Source: Gaeumannomyces sp. JS-464 (lineage: Eukaryota > Ascomycota > Sordariomycetes > Magnaporthales > Magnaporthaceae). From it: a stretch of 64,000 nt of DNA. Below are positions 33,079-43,376 of the stretch, piece after piece; the first letter of the stretch is position 1, and every line of letters begins with the position of its first letter. Under the pieces are notes generated by a model. That model did not search any database, was not told where the DNA came from, and saw nothing but the letters and a program-made list of their open reading frames with translations. The translations under genes and the position numbers were made by a program. Location: positions 62,001 through 126,000 of the forward strand of contig NGZR01000003.1 in the NCBI GenBank assembly GCA_002197995.1. Reading direction: 5' to 3'.

Positions 33079-34046
33079 ATGCAGCTCCTCAACCTCGTCT
33101 CGCTGGCATCTCTCGCAGGCATCGCAGTGGCTCGCCCCTCAAAACCTTGTGACGCCACTCCCAACATGAGCCACTTCCACCTGACCCCCGGCGCCTGGCA
33201 CGGCCCCTGGGCCTTTGACCTGATCCGGGCCGAGCTCGAGGTCAGGGGCTTCTCGACCTCGGCCTCGACCCTGCCCAGCGTCGGCACCACTGACCCCAAC
33301 CAGGCCCTGCACGCCGATGTCGCCGCCGTGCGGGCCGACCTCGAGAGGCTGGTCGACGCCGGCAAGGAGGTCGTCCTGGTCGGCCACTCGTACGGCGGCG
33401 CCGTTATGGGCAGCGCCGTCGAGGGGTTCGGCGCCCACCAGCGCAAGGCCGCCGGCAAGGAGGGCGGCATCGTCTCGCAGATCTGGATGACTGCGTTTGC
33501 CCTCGACGTCGGCGGCAGCCTGGGTGCCGGTGTCGGCCCCGTTCTTCCCGACTGGTGGTCCCTTTCTGTAAGTCTCAGCCCCTGATGAGACCGTTTCTCT
33601 CCTTTAAATCGTGTGGCTACTAACAGCATATACAGGCCGACAAGCAGTTCTTCTCCCCTTCGAACCCGGAGCATATCTTTGTAAGTGGTCGAGCCCCCTT
33701 CGAAATGAACACAAGGTCCGGGAACTAACCCGTCATACCCCAGTACAACGACGTCACGGACAAGGCGCTGGTGGCCAAGGCCGTCGCCGCTCTCCGCCCG
33801 GAGCCGTTCAAGATCACGACCGAGACGTCCCGCTACGCCCCCTGGAAGGAGGGCTTCAACGTGGCCTACATCTTCTGCGGGCTGGACAACGCCATCAACA
33901 TCGCGGCGCAAAAGGCCATGGCTTCCCAGTTCCCTGCCGACGCCTTCACTGCCACCATGAACGCCAGCCACTCGCCCTTCCTGAGCCAGCCCAAGGAGCT
34001 GGCCGACAACCTCGTCGCCGCTCTGCAGCACGCCAAGTCCAAGTAG
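33079..34046 (+). CDS. Secreted alpha/beta hydrolase (esterase-like)
   Basis: Exons 33079-33567, 33636-33680 and 33744-34046. The signal peptide is MQLLNLVSLASLAGIAVA. FHLTPGAWHGPWAFDLIRAEL is the oxyanion-side start of the AB_hydrolase_6 group, which includes methylesterase and hydroxynitrile-lyase-like enzymes. VVLVGHSYGGAVMG is the nucleophile elbow (Ser of GHSYG), and NASHSPFLSQPKELA near the C-terminus supplies the catalytic His. The substrate is not predictable. The middle exon is only 45 nt, but both introns have canonical ends (GTAAGT...ACAG, GTAAGT...CCAG) and the CTAAC branch site is visible. It is intact. Confidence 0.87.
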
Positions 34047-34779
34047 AATGGGGCTGGGCACGGTGTGGTTTTGTAAATAACATGGTGTAGATGATGTATT
34101 TAATCTGGCCCTTGCCTTGGGACTTGACCCTTTGCCAAGCACTCGCTTGCTACATTGATAACTTGCTCACCTTGCTGGCTTCATGCATGCGCCGTAGTTT
34201 CTCCTCGTTCGGATTCGCCCCGCTGGTTCGTTTATATGCAAAGATGACGTTGCTATTCCATATGTTTTGCAAGCCTCTGCTGTCGAGTTCATCTTTTCCT
34301 ACCTCATGTTGATATGCTATCAGCCCTGGGGCTTTGTTCAAGCCAACGTCTCCTCTTACCTGGCGGATGCGGGTCGGTTAACAGTGCCTGTGAAAGTGCG
34401 ACCTGGTGCGTTGGTTTACAGCTTCTAGAGCCAGCACGCAAATGTCCCTTCTTTCCGGGGGAAGGTGAGGGATTGGCAGAGGGACTGGCAGAGGGACTGG
34501 CAAGGGGGCAGCTGAGGGATCTCGTGGCGCTCGACATTGCCAATCGCAGCGTCCGTCTCGCTACAAAGGCTTGCTGTTCCTGTCCGCCCTTGTTAATACA
34601 GCGCGCCGGCACGACGCCATCCTTTTGCAATGGGCTGCCCTATTGTCACCAAGGAAGCGGCGTTGGAGGAAGCCGCGGCTGGAGAAGCAAACATCGCTGT
34701 CCGTTCCTGCCACTTCTACGCTCCTGCCGCCGCCTGCTTGAAAACAAACCTGCGGCACCTCGTCACCAACAATCCCACA
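34047..34779. other. Intergenic region between hydrolase and tRNA-Gly
   Basis: It is 3' flanking sequence. A 12-bp unit AGAGGGACTGGC is repeated at about 34474-34503. I see no gene. Confidence 0.45.
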
Positions 34780-34861
34780 GCGTGTGTGGTTTAAGGGTAA
34801 AATCCATTGTTCCCATTCACGGAATTCCGATGGGCTCCGGGTTCGAGTCCCGGCGCGCGCA
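34780..34861 (+). tRNA. tRNA-Gly(CCC) with an 11-nt intron
   Basis: Acceptor GCGTGTG pairs with CGCGCGC (two G-U pairs). The D-arm is GTTTAAGGGTAAAAT. The anticodon stem is CATTG/CGATG with loop TTCCCA + C and anticodon CCC at 34812-34814. The intron is 34816-34826, one base after the anticodon. The T-arm is CCGGG-TTCGAGT-CCCGG and the discriminator is A. Confidence 0.82.
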
Positions 34862-34948
34862 AGTCTTCTTCTTTTCTCGATGCCTGCTCCGAAAGCGTTT
34901 TGTTTTAACCACATAAAGCTTCATTAGGTAGGTATCTTCTTTTTGGAA

Positions 34949-36797
34949 CTATGCCTCCAAACCCTTTAGCAGCCCTGCCACCATTTCGTACACGGCCCAG
35001 GCGCCGGGGTCGGGGAGGTTCTCCTTGGATGCCTGGCCGACGTAGGTTGCGCGGCCGAACCTGGCCTGTAGGTATCTCGTGCCTTCTGCCTTGTCCCGTG
35101 CAACCACACGGCAGCGTCGAAGCTAGAGGACTTGGCAAACTCGGCCGCGAACGGTAGAATGACGTCCATTGCGGTCCTGTCCCCCTCCCGCGCCGACGTA
35201 TGCAGCTTAAGCGGCTCCATCGCAGTGGCCAGGGCGCTGGCGCACGTCCTGGGCGACACTGCCGCCGTCTGGCTCTTCTCCACCTCGGCCTGGAGCGCGA
35301 CCAGGAAGGCAGACAGCAGGATGCCAAAGGCGGCTCCCAGGGTGCCGCCCATGTCGTCGACGGCCTCGATCAGGGCGCTGAGGAAGGTAAAGACGGATCC
35401 GCCCGTGGAGCGCGGACCTTGAGGGCCGTCGAGAATCCTGAGGACGGACTCGGCCAGCCCCTTGACTGCCCCGCCGCAGTCGCCGTCGCCCATGACCGTG
35501 TCCCATTTTGTCAGGTCGGGCTCGGCGGCGATGGCGGACTCGCACGCCGTCCGGATGGCCCTATCTAGGACCTCAGGCTCGACCTGGAGTGCGGGCTGGG
35601 TGCTGCTCGGGGCCTGCTGGCGTGTTCCGCACCCGGTCTGAACGTTGGCAGCGCCGTTCGTCCTGCTCGACGCTGCTGGCCGGGTGGTGTTGGGCCACGA
35701 CACGGCGGTGATGCTCCTGTCCAGCAGCTCCAGCAGCTCCTTGTCAGAGGAGCCTGCCTGGCGGGCGGCGGCCGAGAGGTTGCACAGCGAGATGGAAAAA
35801 CCGGGCGCGTTGAGCGATGTCTCAAAGGCGCCGGTCTGGCAAGGCTCGATGAGCCAGGTCGAGGCCAGCTGTCGTTGGATTTTGTCGGTGAGCGCGCCGA
35901 GCTCGAGAGCAGAGAGCCCGCCGTAGTTGCTGACGAGGAGGGTGACGCTGTCCCCGGACTCTAGCTGGGTGAAGGCGCGCTCCGGGTCGGACGGGTCGCA
36001 CAGCAGGGCCAGCGCGCGGCTGACGAGGTCTTCGACGGGCGGGAACGGCGACAGCAGCTGCTGGTCCGGCTCGTTGTGGATTCCTGCACCCAGCACGCAA
36101 ATATCGTCGGTAATGGACTGGTGCTGACAGCCGGGGACGTGGCAGTGGTCTAACACAGAGCCGATCGAGACGGTGTGGTCGTTGACGGCGCGGCCGATGT
36201 CCAGACACCTCTGGAAGGGCTGCCTCTCTGCTGCCGCAGCGCCGAGGATCTTCATGGCTGCTGGGGTCAGTCGCTGCTGGCACTCGTACATGCCGCACCG
36301 TGCATGACGCACGCAGGGGGTAGTCACTTACTAAAGATGTGTCCGGGCAAGCCTCTCCTCCCGACCCTGCTTCATTTACTGCGCCCGATAGAGGCGTCAT
36401 CAGTTGCAGGCAGCACAACCACGTTGCTGGTCATACCAGCGGCCTTGGCCTCTCGGCAGCCAGCCCGAAATGCAGCCGGTCGCCGGTGTAGTTGGTGTCA
36501 GCAATATGGTGCCCTCGTACGAGGGGGCCAGGGCCATGGCGGCCAGGACCTGCTTGGTGCACGGGCTGGCAAAGATGTCGCCACAGGCGGCGGCGGACAG
36601 CAGGCCCTCGCCGACAAAGCCGGACCAGGCCGGCTCGTGGCCCGAGCCGCCGCCGCCGATGAGGCTGACGGTGGCGCGGTCGTTGTGGACATCGGCGACG
36701 ACGCGCTCGGCCTCGTTGAGGGCCAGGTGTGGGTTTGCGGCGGCCAGGGAACCAGGGTGTTGGCCGCCGTGGAGGGGAAGTAGTGTTTCTGCGACAT
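34949..36797 (-). pseudogene. DAK-family ketose kinase (dihydroxyacetone/erythrulose kinase-like), interrupted
   Basis: Start MSQKHYFPS at 36797. The K domain shows NPHLALNEAERVV, VSLIGGGGSGHEPAWSGFVGEG, GDIFASPCTKQVLAA, NYTGDRLHFGLAAE and DDASIGR, then after a clean 81-nt intron (36341-36261) DHTVSIGSVLDHCHVPG and the substrate-binding His in VLGAGIHNEPD. The L (ATP) domain has VMGDGDCGGAVKGLAE and GGTLGAAFGILLSAF. DAK kinases phosphorylate dihydroxyacetone; close relatives use erythrulose. Lesions: indels near 36750 and 36500, TGA (plus-strand TCA at 36372-36374) before VGRRGL, and an indel near 35102 before the C-terminus VGQASKENLPDPGAWAVYE. It diverges from the regulator gene at 37300 across a 0.5 kb shared promoter. 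Confidence 0.85.
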
Positions 36798-37299
36798 GGT
36801 ACGGGCGGCGCAACAGGTCTAGTGGGCGGGTATGGGCAGACGAGGCACGGCGCTCTTGCAGTTATAGCCTGAAGCGTCACCAGTAGACCACGACCTGGGC
36901 AGGGGCAGGCATCCCCTCGGCCTGCCACAGCGCAGCATATCCCTCGAGGTAGTGCATCACGCGGCAGGGAGCTCGAGCCGAGGCCACAAGACAGCAGTTG
37001 GCAGTTTCCTGCCTACCTACCAAGGTGACGTTTTGCAGGAGGGCATCCATGGAGACTGATCGAGTCGCGTCGTCGGCTCGTGGCCGATTGTTGCCCCACA
37101 ACCCCAGGTGCCCTCGCTGCAGGCTTGTCCCAAACAGGCGACACCAGTCGGCAGCAGTCACGAAACGCCGGGGGACGCTGCCGCGGGAGACCCACTCTGG
37201 GATGCACCAAGCAAGATCAAATTGGGCTGCGACTCGACACGCGTTGATTTTCCCTTGTCTGTCTCCCTTCTTCTCCGACACTCCAACGACCAGCTTGCC
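36798..37299. promoter_or_regulatory. Shared promoter between kinase and regulator genes
   Basis: The kinase and the Zn2Cys6 regulator start at 36797 and 37300 and point away from each other. No coding frame is supported in between. Such head-to-head pairs often share control, so this is where self-regulation sites would be sought; I could not name a specific site. Confidence 0.45.
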
Positions 37300-39469
37300 A
37301 TGGAGTCCAGCAACGAAGGCAGGCCCAAGAGGCGCGCTAGGAAGCCCCGGGGCAGGGGCCTGCGCACAAGAACCGGCTGGTGAGTGTGCCCCGACCCCCG
37401 ACCCCGACTCTGACACGGCTCGCCCGCCGATGGATGCTTCGGATGGATGCTTCGTCTCGCCTCGCGGCACCACACCAGCCTGACCTGCCGCATGCGACAC
37501 AAGAAGTGCGACGACCAGCGTCCCGCCTGTGGGCCCTGCACCACCGGCTCCCGCACCTACACATTTCCCCCGCAGGACTCGGTCTCTTCCGAGGCCGCCT
37601 CCACGCCTGCCCCCAAGGAGCATGTTTTCGTCGCATATTCACCAGCCGGCGTCCATTGGGATGTGGCACGTGGCGTGTCCGCCCTGCCTGCGCCGACCCG
37701 GGGTTCCCTGCACAGTCCTGTCGCCCCGCCAGCTCAGGGGCAGCCGCCGCTGGGGCCTGGTGCCGAGAACACGCGCCATGCTGTCGACCAGCATCGCGAG
37801 AGCTCTGCCGCGCCCGGTGCCCTCCAACAATCGGCACTCCTGGACACTGGTCAGGGCGTGGGCCAGCCCCAGCTCCCCCGACCGGCATGAGCCTCCCGGG
37901 CCGTACTGCAGCACCGCTGTCAATGACATATCCCCAGAGACGGTGGCTTCTGAGCTCTGGACGACCGACTTTGCCTCCACCCGCTGGCTGAGTCTCCTGG
38001 CCGCCGACGCCGCGAACGCCGACAGCAGCTCCTCCCTCGCGCCAAGCCCGGCCCGCGCGCCCGCGCCGTCGGTGTGGGACCATGCCCACGACACAGGCTA
38101 GCCGCAGCATCTGCAGCAGCGGCCGCCAGCCTCTCCTGTGCCTGCTGCTACGTCTCTCCACATACGCGCAGGAGCTACATCGGACGCGGGCCTATACTAC
38201 CAAGGTGTGTCCAGGGTCGAGGACCGCCGGGCGTGGCAGCTCGACCAGGACTGCACCCTGTCGGATCACGAGGCGGATCTCTTCCGCCACGTCACCGAGA
38301 ACATGGCCTGCTGGCTGGAGTTGCTGGATCCGTCCATGCCCTTTTCGCCGCACGCGGTGCGGCTCGCGCTGCGCAACACGGGCGTCATGAAGTCCATCCT
38401 CGCGCTCGCAGCCAGGCACCGCCTTGTGGCCGAGCGCTCCACAGCGGACCCGGTGGCGAACCCGGGCGCCGACCAGGGCAGCGGGGACGGAGACGAGTCG
38501 ATCCAGTGTTACTACGAGACGCTCCGCTACGTGCAGGAGGCGCTCGCCTACAACAGCTACACGCAGTCGGAGGAGCTCCTGGTGACGGCCATCGCCATCT
38601 CGTCGTACGAGATGCTCGACGAGGCCGGACGGCCGCGGCAACTGGCAGCGCCATCTCAAGGGCGTCTTCCGGATCCAGCGCAGCCAGAACACGGACGGCG
38701 AGTGTGGCGGCCTGCGCCAGGCTGTCTGGTGGTCGTGGCTCAGGCAGGACATCTGGGCCGCCTTCCGGGAACGGCGGCGGTGCCTAACGATTTGGCAGCC
38801 CAAGCTGCGCATCCAGGACCTCGACCAGCACCAGCTCGTCAGACGCGTCATCTTCCTGCTGGCCCGTGCCGTCAACTGCTGCTGCCTGGGCGATGTCGCG
38901 AGCGTGGCTCTTGGCTCTGTCGCTTCGGACGGGCAGCAGAGCCAGCAGCCCAGGCCGCACCACCAGCGCGGCTCGGCGCCCGACGACCTGCTCACCGAGA
39001 TGGAGGAGCTGCGGGCCCACTGGGACGAGCAGTTCCGGCCACTCCCCACGCGTACCCAGACGCCAGTGCAGTCTTTAGACCGCTTTGGATCCGGCCTCCG
39101 CAATCCGGCGTTGCGGTCCAGGCGCCCAGCTTTGCTCAAATCCTGACCGCGCTGCATGGGTCCCCGTCGGCAGCCTCCTCGCGGGGCGGCCTGGGAGGAT
39201 TTGGGGGCTACCCCAAGATGCAAAAGACTCTATCCGAGGCGGCCAACAATATCTGCGGCGTGGCCATGGAGATGACGGAGCCCGCGTGCCAGATCATATC
39301 GGCGCAGTGCCTCTACGGGGCCGGGCTGTGCCTTGAAGACGCGCGCAAGCGGGAGGCCATCCTCGCGCTGATGAGGGACTGCGAGAGGAGGGTCGGCTGG
39401 GCACCCATCGCGACGTGGCGAGAAGACCTCAGCCGGGAATGGGCAAAGGTGGACAACGATGAGAGCTGA
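37300..39469 (+). pseudogene. Zn2Cys6 transcription factor, frameshifted and missing its sixth zinc Cys
   Basis: Exon 1 (37300-37379) encodes a basic head (RPKRRARKPRGRGLRTRTG) and splices through GTGAGT...CACCAG to 37479, rebuilding C-x2-C-x6-C...C-x2-C of a binuclear cluster (LTCRMRHKKCDDQRPACGPC). The sixth Cys is replaced by Tyr (TAC at 37558-37560). The middle region has blocks of the fungal-specific activator domain (DHEADLFRHVTENMACWLEL, NTGVMKSILALAARHRL, EELLVTAIAISSYEMLDE). The C-terminus GWAPIATWREDLSREWAK is typical of the family. Lesions are frame changes near 37890, 38635, 38880-38900 and 39090, and TAG at 38099-38101. Its position between kinase and aldolase suggests it once controlled this cluster. 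Confidence 0.8.
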
Positions 39470-39509
39470 GGCCTGTTCCTTTTTATTAACTATTAATGCA
39501 CAACACTGC

Positions 39510-40379
39510 CTACGGACCTTTGCCGGTGGAGCCGGCAACGTCCATCTGCGACTCCATGAGCTTGCGGGCCTCCTTCACGCCCTGCTCCATCAGCGTCGTT
39601 AGGCTGAGCTTGGACGCGTTCTGCTGCAGGTGCACCAGGTAGTCGTCCAGCACCAGCTTGTTGACGTTGACCTTGGACACGCCGCCGGCGATGCACCTCT
39701 TCATGATGTCCTCGGGGAAGTCGTTGGTGCCGTGCAGGACGATGCGGACCCTGCCGGCCGCCGCCTTGCGGATGCTCTCGAGGCGGTCCCAGTCCAGGAC
39801 GGGCCCGCGCTTGCCGTACTCGCCGTGCACGTTGCCGAAAGCCGGCGCGAGGAAGTCGATTCCCGTTGCGACAAAGTCCTCGACCTGCTCCGGCGTCGTC
39901 AGCGCGCCCTCGAGGTCGGCCGTGTCGGCGATGCCGTCCTCGCCGCCCTCGATGCGGCCCGGCTCGGCCTCGGTGGCGATGCCGCGGGCGTGGCAGTAGG
40001 CCACCAGCTCGCGCGTCTTTTCCAGGTTCTCGGCCATCTCGTGGTGGCTCATGTCGACCATGATGCTGTCGAACGGCAGCGTGTCGGCGGCGCGGCGGAT
40101 CAGGTCCTCGTCCTGCGCGTGGTCCATGTGGATGGCGATGGGGACCGTGGCGCGCCTCGCCGCGTAGGCGGCGGCGTGCACGATGAGCCCGTCCGAGAAG
40201 TTGACGGCCCACGGGAACACCTGGATGATGAGCGGCGACCGCTTCGCCTCGGCGGCGGCCACGAAGGCGAGGACGTGCTCGAGGTTGTAGGCGATGGGCG
40301 CCTGGACGCCGTAGCCGCCCTCCTCGGCGGCCTTGAGGATCTGGTAGGTCTTGTTGGTGGTGGGATCCCAGGACGCCAT
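39510..40379 (-). CDS. Class II (zinc) aldolase, fructose/tagatose-bisphosphate type
   Basis: 289 residues, one exon. Start MASWDPTTNKTYQILKAAEE, with the family's YNLEH segment. Zinc and catalytic residues are visible: IAIHMDHAQDED (Asp and His), SIMVDMSHHEMAENLEKT, EAEPGRIEGGEDG, FGNVHGEYGK (zinc His), RIVLHGTNDFPED (zinc His), and GVSKVNVNK (phosphate loop). It follows the FBA/GatY/KbaY fold and would cleave or form a ketose phosphate with dihydroxyacetone phosphate. It is intact, whereas the kinase, regulator, dehydrogenase and carrier around it are broken. It ends 40 bp from the 3' end of the regulator and diverges from the SDR gene. Exact substrate unknown. Confidence 0.9.
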   Translation of the reverse strand: MASWDPTTNKTYQILKAAEEGGYGVQAPIAYNLEHVLAFVAAAEAKRSPLIIQVFPWAVNFSDGLIVHAAAYAARRATVPIAIHMDHAQDEDLIRRAADTLPFDSIMVDMSHHEMAENLEKTRELVAYCHARGIATEAEPGRIEGGEDGIADTADLEGALTTPEQVEDFVATGIDFLAPAFGNVHGEYGKRGPVLDWDRLESIRKAAAGRVRIVLHGTNDFPEDIMKRCIAGGVSKVNVNKLVLDDYLVHLQQNASKLSLTTLMEQGVKEARKLMESQMDVAGSTGKGP

Positions 40380-40955
40380 TGTGAGGGTTTCTGGTGGACG
40401 ATGCGCCGACAAGGCTTGGTGCCAATTTCGCTGCGATGGTCTGCTCCCCCGCCTCCTTGTTTTTGGCTTCTTCCTTGAGGTTCCTTCGGCGTCAAACTCC
40501 GAGACGAACAGGGGCTTCCCAGTCGACGTCATCACGGACGACCCATAGACATATTGCATGCTCCCCCGCATCTCCGCACCAAACGTTTGGTCGTCTCCAT
40601 AACGCGAAGTGGGTACCGCGGTCCTGTTCTTTTGTGGTACACCGAGGCGACAAAGGACTGCAGGCGTCAACGCCGCAGCCGCGACAAGCATCCATGCCAT
40701 GCAATTACACCGCATCTCCCAGAGTGGCGGTTTCAACAGCAGGGACAGGGTGATGCTAAAAATCTCCCAGGAATGGAAACGACCCGAGAAGAATCAGGGC
40801 GCTAGGCCGGTTTCCGTGCTCGGCACCACCTCGCACAACCCAAGCCGCCACCTACTAATAATCACACCCTATTTCGTCCAGCACACCTCCCTCTCTGCTG
40901 GCCTCTCAACGCACCTGTCTGACCGCATCCATCGCTAACCCTCACGTCCTGCACA
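40380..40955. promoter_or_regulatory. Shared promoter between aldolase and SDR genes
   Basis: This 576-bp gap lies between two divergent starts (40379 minus, 40956 plus). No gene is supported in it. It ends in a CT-rich leader before the SDR ATG (40880-40950). Confidence 0.45.
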
Positions 40956-41806
40956 ATGTCCGCCAACGGCACCAGCAACGCCATCCCGGCCCCACAGGCA
41001 GAGCCTACCCCTGTCCTCTCGACACTGCCAGGCCCCAACCATGACTAGAAGATCTCGCTCAAGGACAAGGTCATCGCCATCACGGGCGCCAACCAGGGCA
41101 TCGGCCAGGGCATCGCCGAGGTGTGCCCGGCCAACGACGCCGCCTGCGTCTACAGCTTTGACATCTCGGAGCCCGGCGAGCCGTTTGCCGAAGTCTCCAA
41201 GCGCTCCCCCGGCCGCCTGCACTTCCAGCACTGCGACGTGACCAAATGCGAGAGCGTCGAGAAGGCCATCGACGCCGTCACCGAGGCCACCGGCCGCTTC
41301 GACGGCATGGTGGCCAACGCGGGCGCCACCAAGCACAGCCCGCGCTCGACTCCATGCCCGAGCAGTTCGACTTCCTGTTCAAGCTCAACGTCGTGGGGTC
41401 ATGGAACTGCGCGACGGCGGCGCGCAAGTTCATCAAGCTGGGCTGCCGCGGCAGCGTCGTCTTCACGGCCAGCATGACGTCGTACCGGCCCAACCGCGCG
41501 GCGCCGTCGGCCCCCTACGGCGCCACCAAGGCCGCCATCCGCAACTACACGCACACGCTCGCCACGGAGTGGGCGCAGCACGGCATCCGCGTCAACTCCA
41601 TCTCGCCCGGCTTCGTCAAGACGGCGCTGACTTATTATGTCGAGACGTCGCCCGACTGGGACACCAAGATGAAGTACTACGGCGGCATGCCCCGGCTGGC
41701 ACTGCCGCAGGAGCTGGGTGGCGCCTACGTTTACCTGCTGAGCGACCAGGCGACCTACACGACAGACATCGATATTCCCATTGCCGGGACCGTTGGCGCC
41801 TGGTAA
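40956..41806 (+). pseudogene. Short-chain dehydrogenase/reductase (polyol/ketose type), two lesions
   Basis: Rossmann start KVIAITGANQGIGQG, NAG-like MVANAGA, Ser in FTASMTSYRPN, the YGATK catalytic motif (APYGATKAAIRNY), then HGIRVNSISPGFVKTAL and the end DIDIPIAGTVGAW. These are the classical SDR motifs, closest in style to fungal sorbose reductase and arabinitol dehydrogenase, which convert polyols and ketoses with NAD(P)H. TAG at 41046-41048 falls before the Rossmann fold. A missing C at 41339-41341 (after GATKHS) shifts the frame until PALDSMPEQF resumes. There is no intron. Both lesions are single-base, so the gene is recently dead or misread. Confidence 0.85.
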
Positions 41807-42021
41807 TGATGGATGTGGACGATGAATGAGGGAGGAACGTAGTTAAAAAATGTTTGGTGGATTGTGTTGATGAACGCCGTGCTATATATCTAGAGGCGAT
41901 ATGCAACATATAATATATGTCGAAAGCCGTAACAGTGGTACTTCTAACGCCCTTCTGTGTCCTTGCTTGCCTCCTCCAGCTTCTTCTCTGCACAAAGAAA
42001 ACCGCACACAAAAAACACCCC

Positions 42022-42580
42022 TCAAGCCTTGACCCCGTTGGCCGCTCCTGCTCCACCAATCTTGGCCAAGCTGTAGTCGTTGATGATCTTGACATTGGCG
42101 GCCGACGCAGAAGCCTATACGGCACTGTCAGTATAGAGATAGCACACAAGGCCCAACCAACCACGCTCGCTCACCGGGTCAAACACGTAGCCCAGCCACT
42201 CCTTGACCAGCCTCCGCGCCAGCTCGATGCCGATGACGCGCTGGCCGAGGCAGAGCACCTGGGCGTCGTTGCTCAGCACGGACCGCTCGACCGAGAAGCT
42301 GTCGTGGGCCGTGACGGCGCGCACGCCGGGGACCTTGTTGGCGGCGATGGCGATGGCGACGCCGAGCCCCGTGCCGCAGGTGGCGGCCGCGATGGCAAAG
42401 GCTGAGTAGGCCGCCTTGTCGTCGGCCGAGAGCGGGCCGACGTCGACGACCGAGGCCACGCGCGGGTCGGCCGCCAGGTCTGCCGCGAGCGCCGCCTTGT
42501 ACGCGAAGCCCGCGTCGTCGCCGCCGATGGCGATGCGGAAGGGGGCACGGTTGGTTGGTGTCTGTCTCGCCTGGTGGGAT
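42022..42580 (-). CDS. RpiB/LacAB-type sugar-phosphate isomerase, 5' end unresolved
   Basis: [17 protein letters not shown] (phosphate-binding start), [17 protein letters not shown] (catalytic Cys loop) and [26 protein letters not shown] are the RpiB signature; the enzyme interconverts aldose and ketose phosphates (ribose/ribulose-5-P in the type member, erythrulose/erythrose-4-P in tetritol pathways). A 60-nt intron (42174-42115, GTGAGC...TATAG) joins YVFDP to [14 protein letters not shown], ending TGA at 42024-42022. The frame is open upstream to a TAG at 42603-42601 but holds no ATG, so the start is in an unseen upstream exon or has been lost. The coding body is clean. Confidence 0.82.
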
Positions 42581-43376
42581 GGGAGAGCTTGGGGAGGGAG
42601 CTAGCTGCAAGAACCTGACGGGGTTCTCTGGGAGGAGGAAGCGCAATCTTCAGCTCGCTTACACGACTCTTGGGCACATTTCACCGCGCGTTGCGCCTCG
42701 CGGCTACATCCTACATCCCAGGCGAGCCTCGACGCCAACAGATGATGTCGCTTCGGCGAGCCGCAGGGCCGATGGCGTCGGCTCCCCGAAACCAGACTAG
42801 CCTCGAGCCGCGCTGCCAACACGGCGCGCCCTCGGCAGCATGACACGCCCCTTTTCCTAATCCAGCACACGGTGTGCCTCCAGGCGATAGGCCCCAGTCC
42901 CTACTCGCTTCCCCGCCTTTATGCGGACGCCCAAGCTTGCCCCTGACTCCCGCAAATCCCAAGAAAAATAAGCCCATGGGGAAGCAGAATTGGCCTTGAT
43001 TTTTTTATTGACGATGCTCTCTCGCTACAGGGGCGAAACCACATCATCGGACCAGCTCAGCTGGCATCTCCGCGTTTTGACCGCCGTATCGTCTCCCCCA
43101 CTTGGCGTTGGTGCCACGCGCCCGGGCAGGCTGGAGTCTGTCCCATGCTGCTGCTGTAACCCGGGTTGGACGCTCGTCAATTGATGGAGAGGCCGGCCCC
43201 TTTTCCCCACCCGGCCAAAAGCTCGAACTGGATGGATGCCAGGCAGCACCAGCCTTGGTACTCCCGGCCTCGTATATAGATAGACGGGCGGCCATCAGCC
43301 CAGCTTCGCCCTGTCGTTCCTCTTGCCTGGTCACCGCTTTCCTCTCTGCTATTCGCCCCCAGTCGAGAGTGCCAGC
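42581..43376. other. Intergenic region between isomerase and MFS genes
   Basis: This is a divergent promoter region. It may contain a short first exon of the isomerase, which I could not identify. ATATAGATAGA at about 43273 could serve as a TATA element for the carrier. Confidence 0.4.

Noticed and set aside
34466..34510. Regulatory meaning for the AGAGGGACTGGC repeat
   Set aside because: Only two full copies, in 3' flanking DNA; likely slippage.
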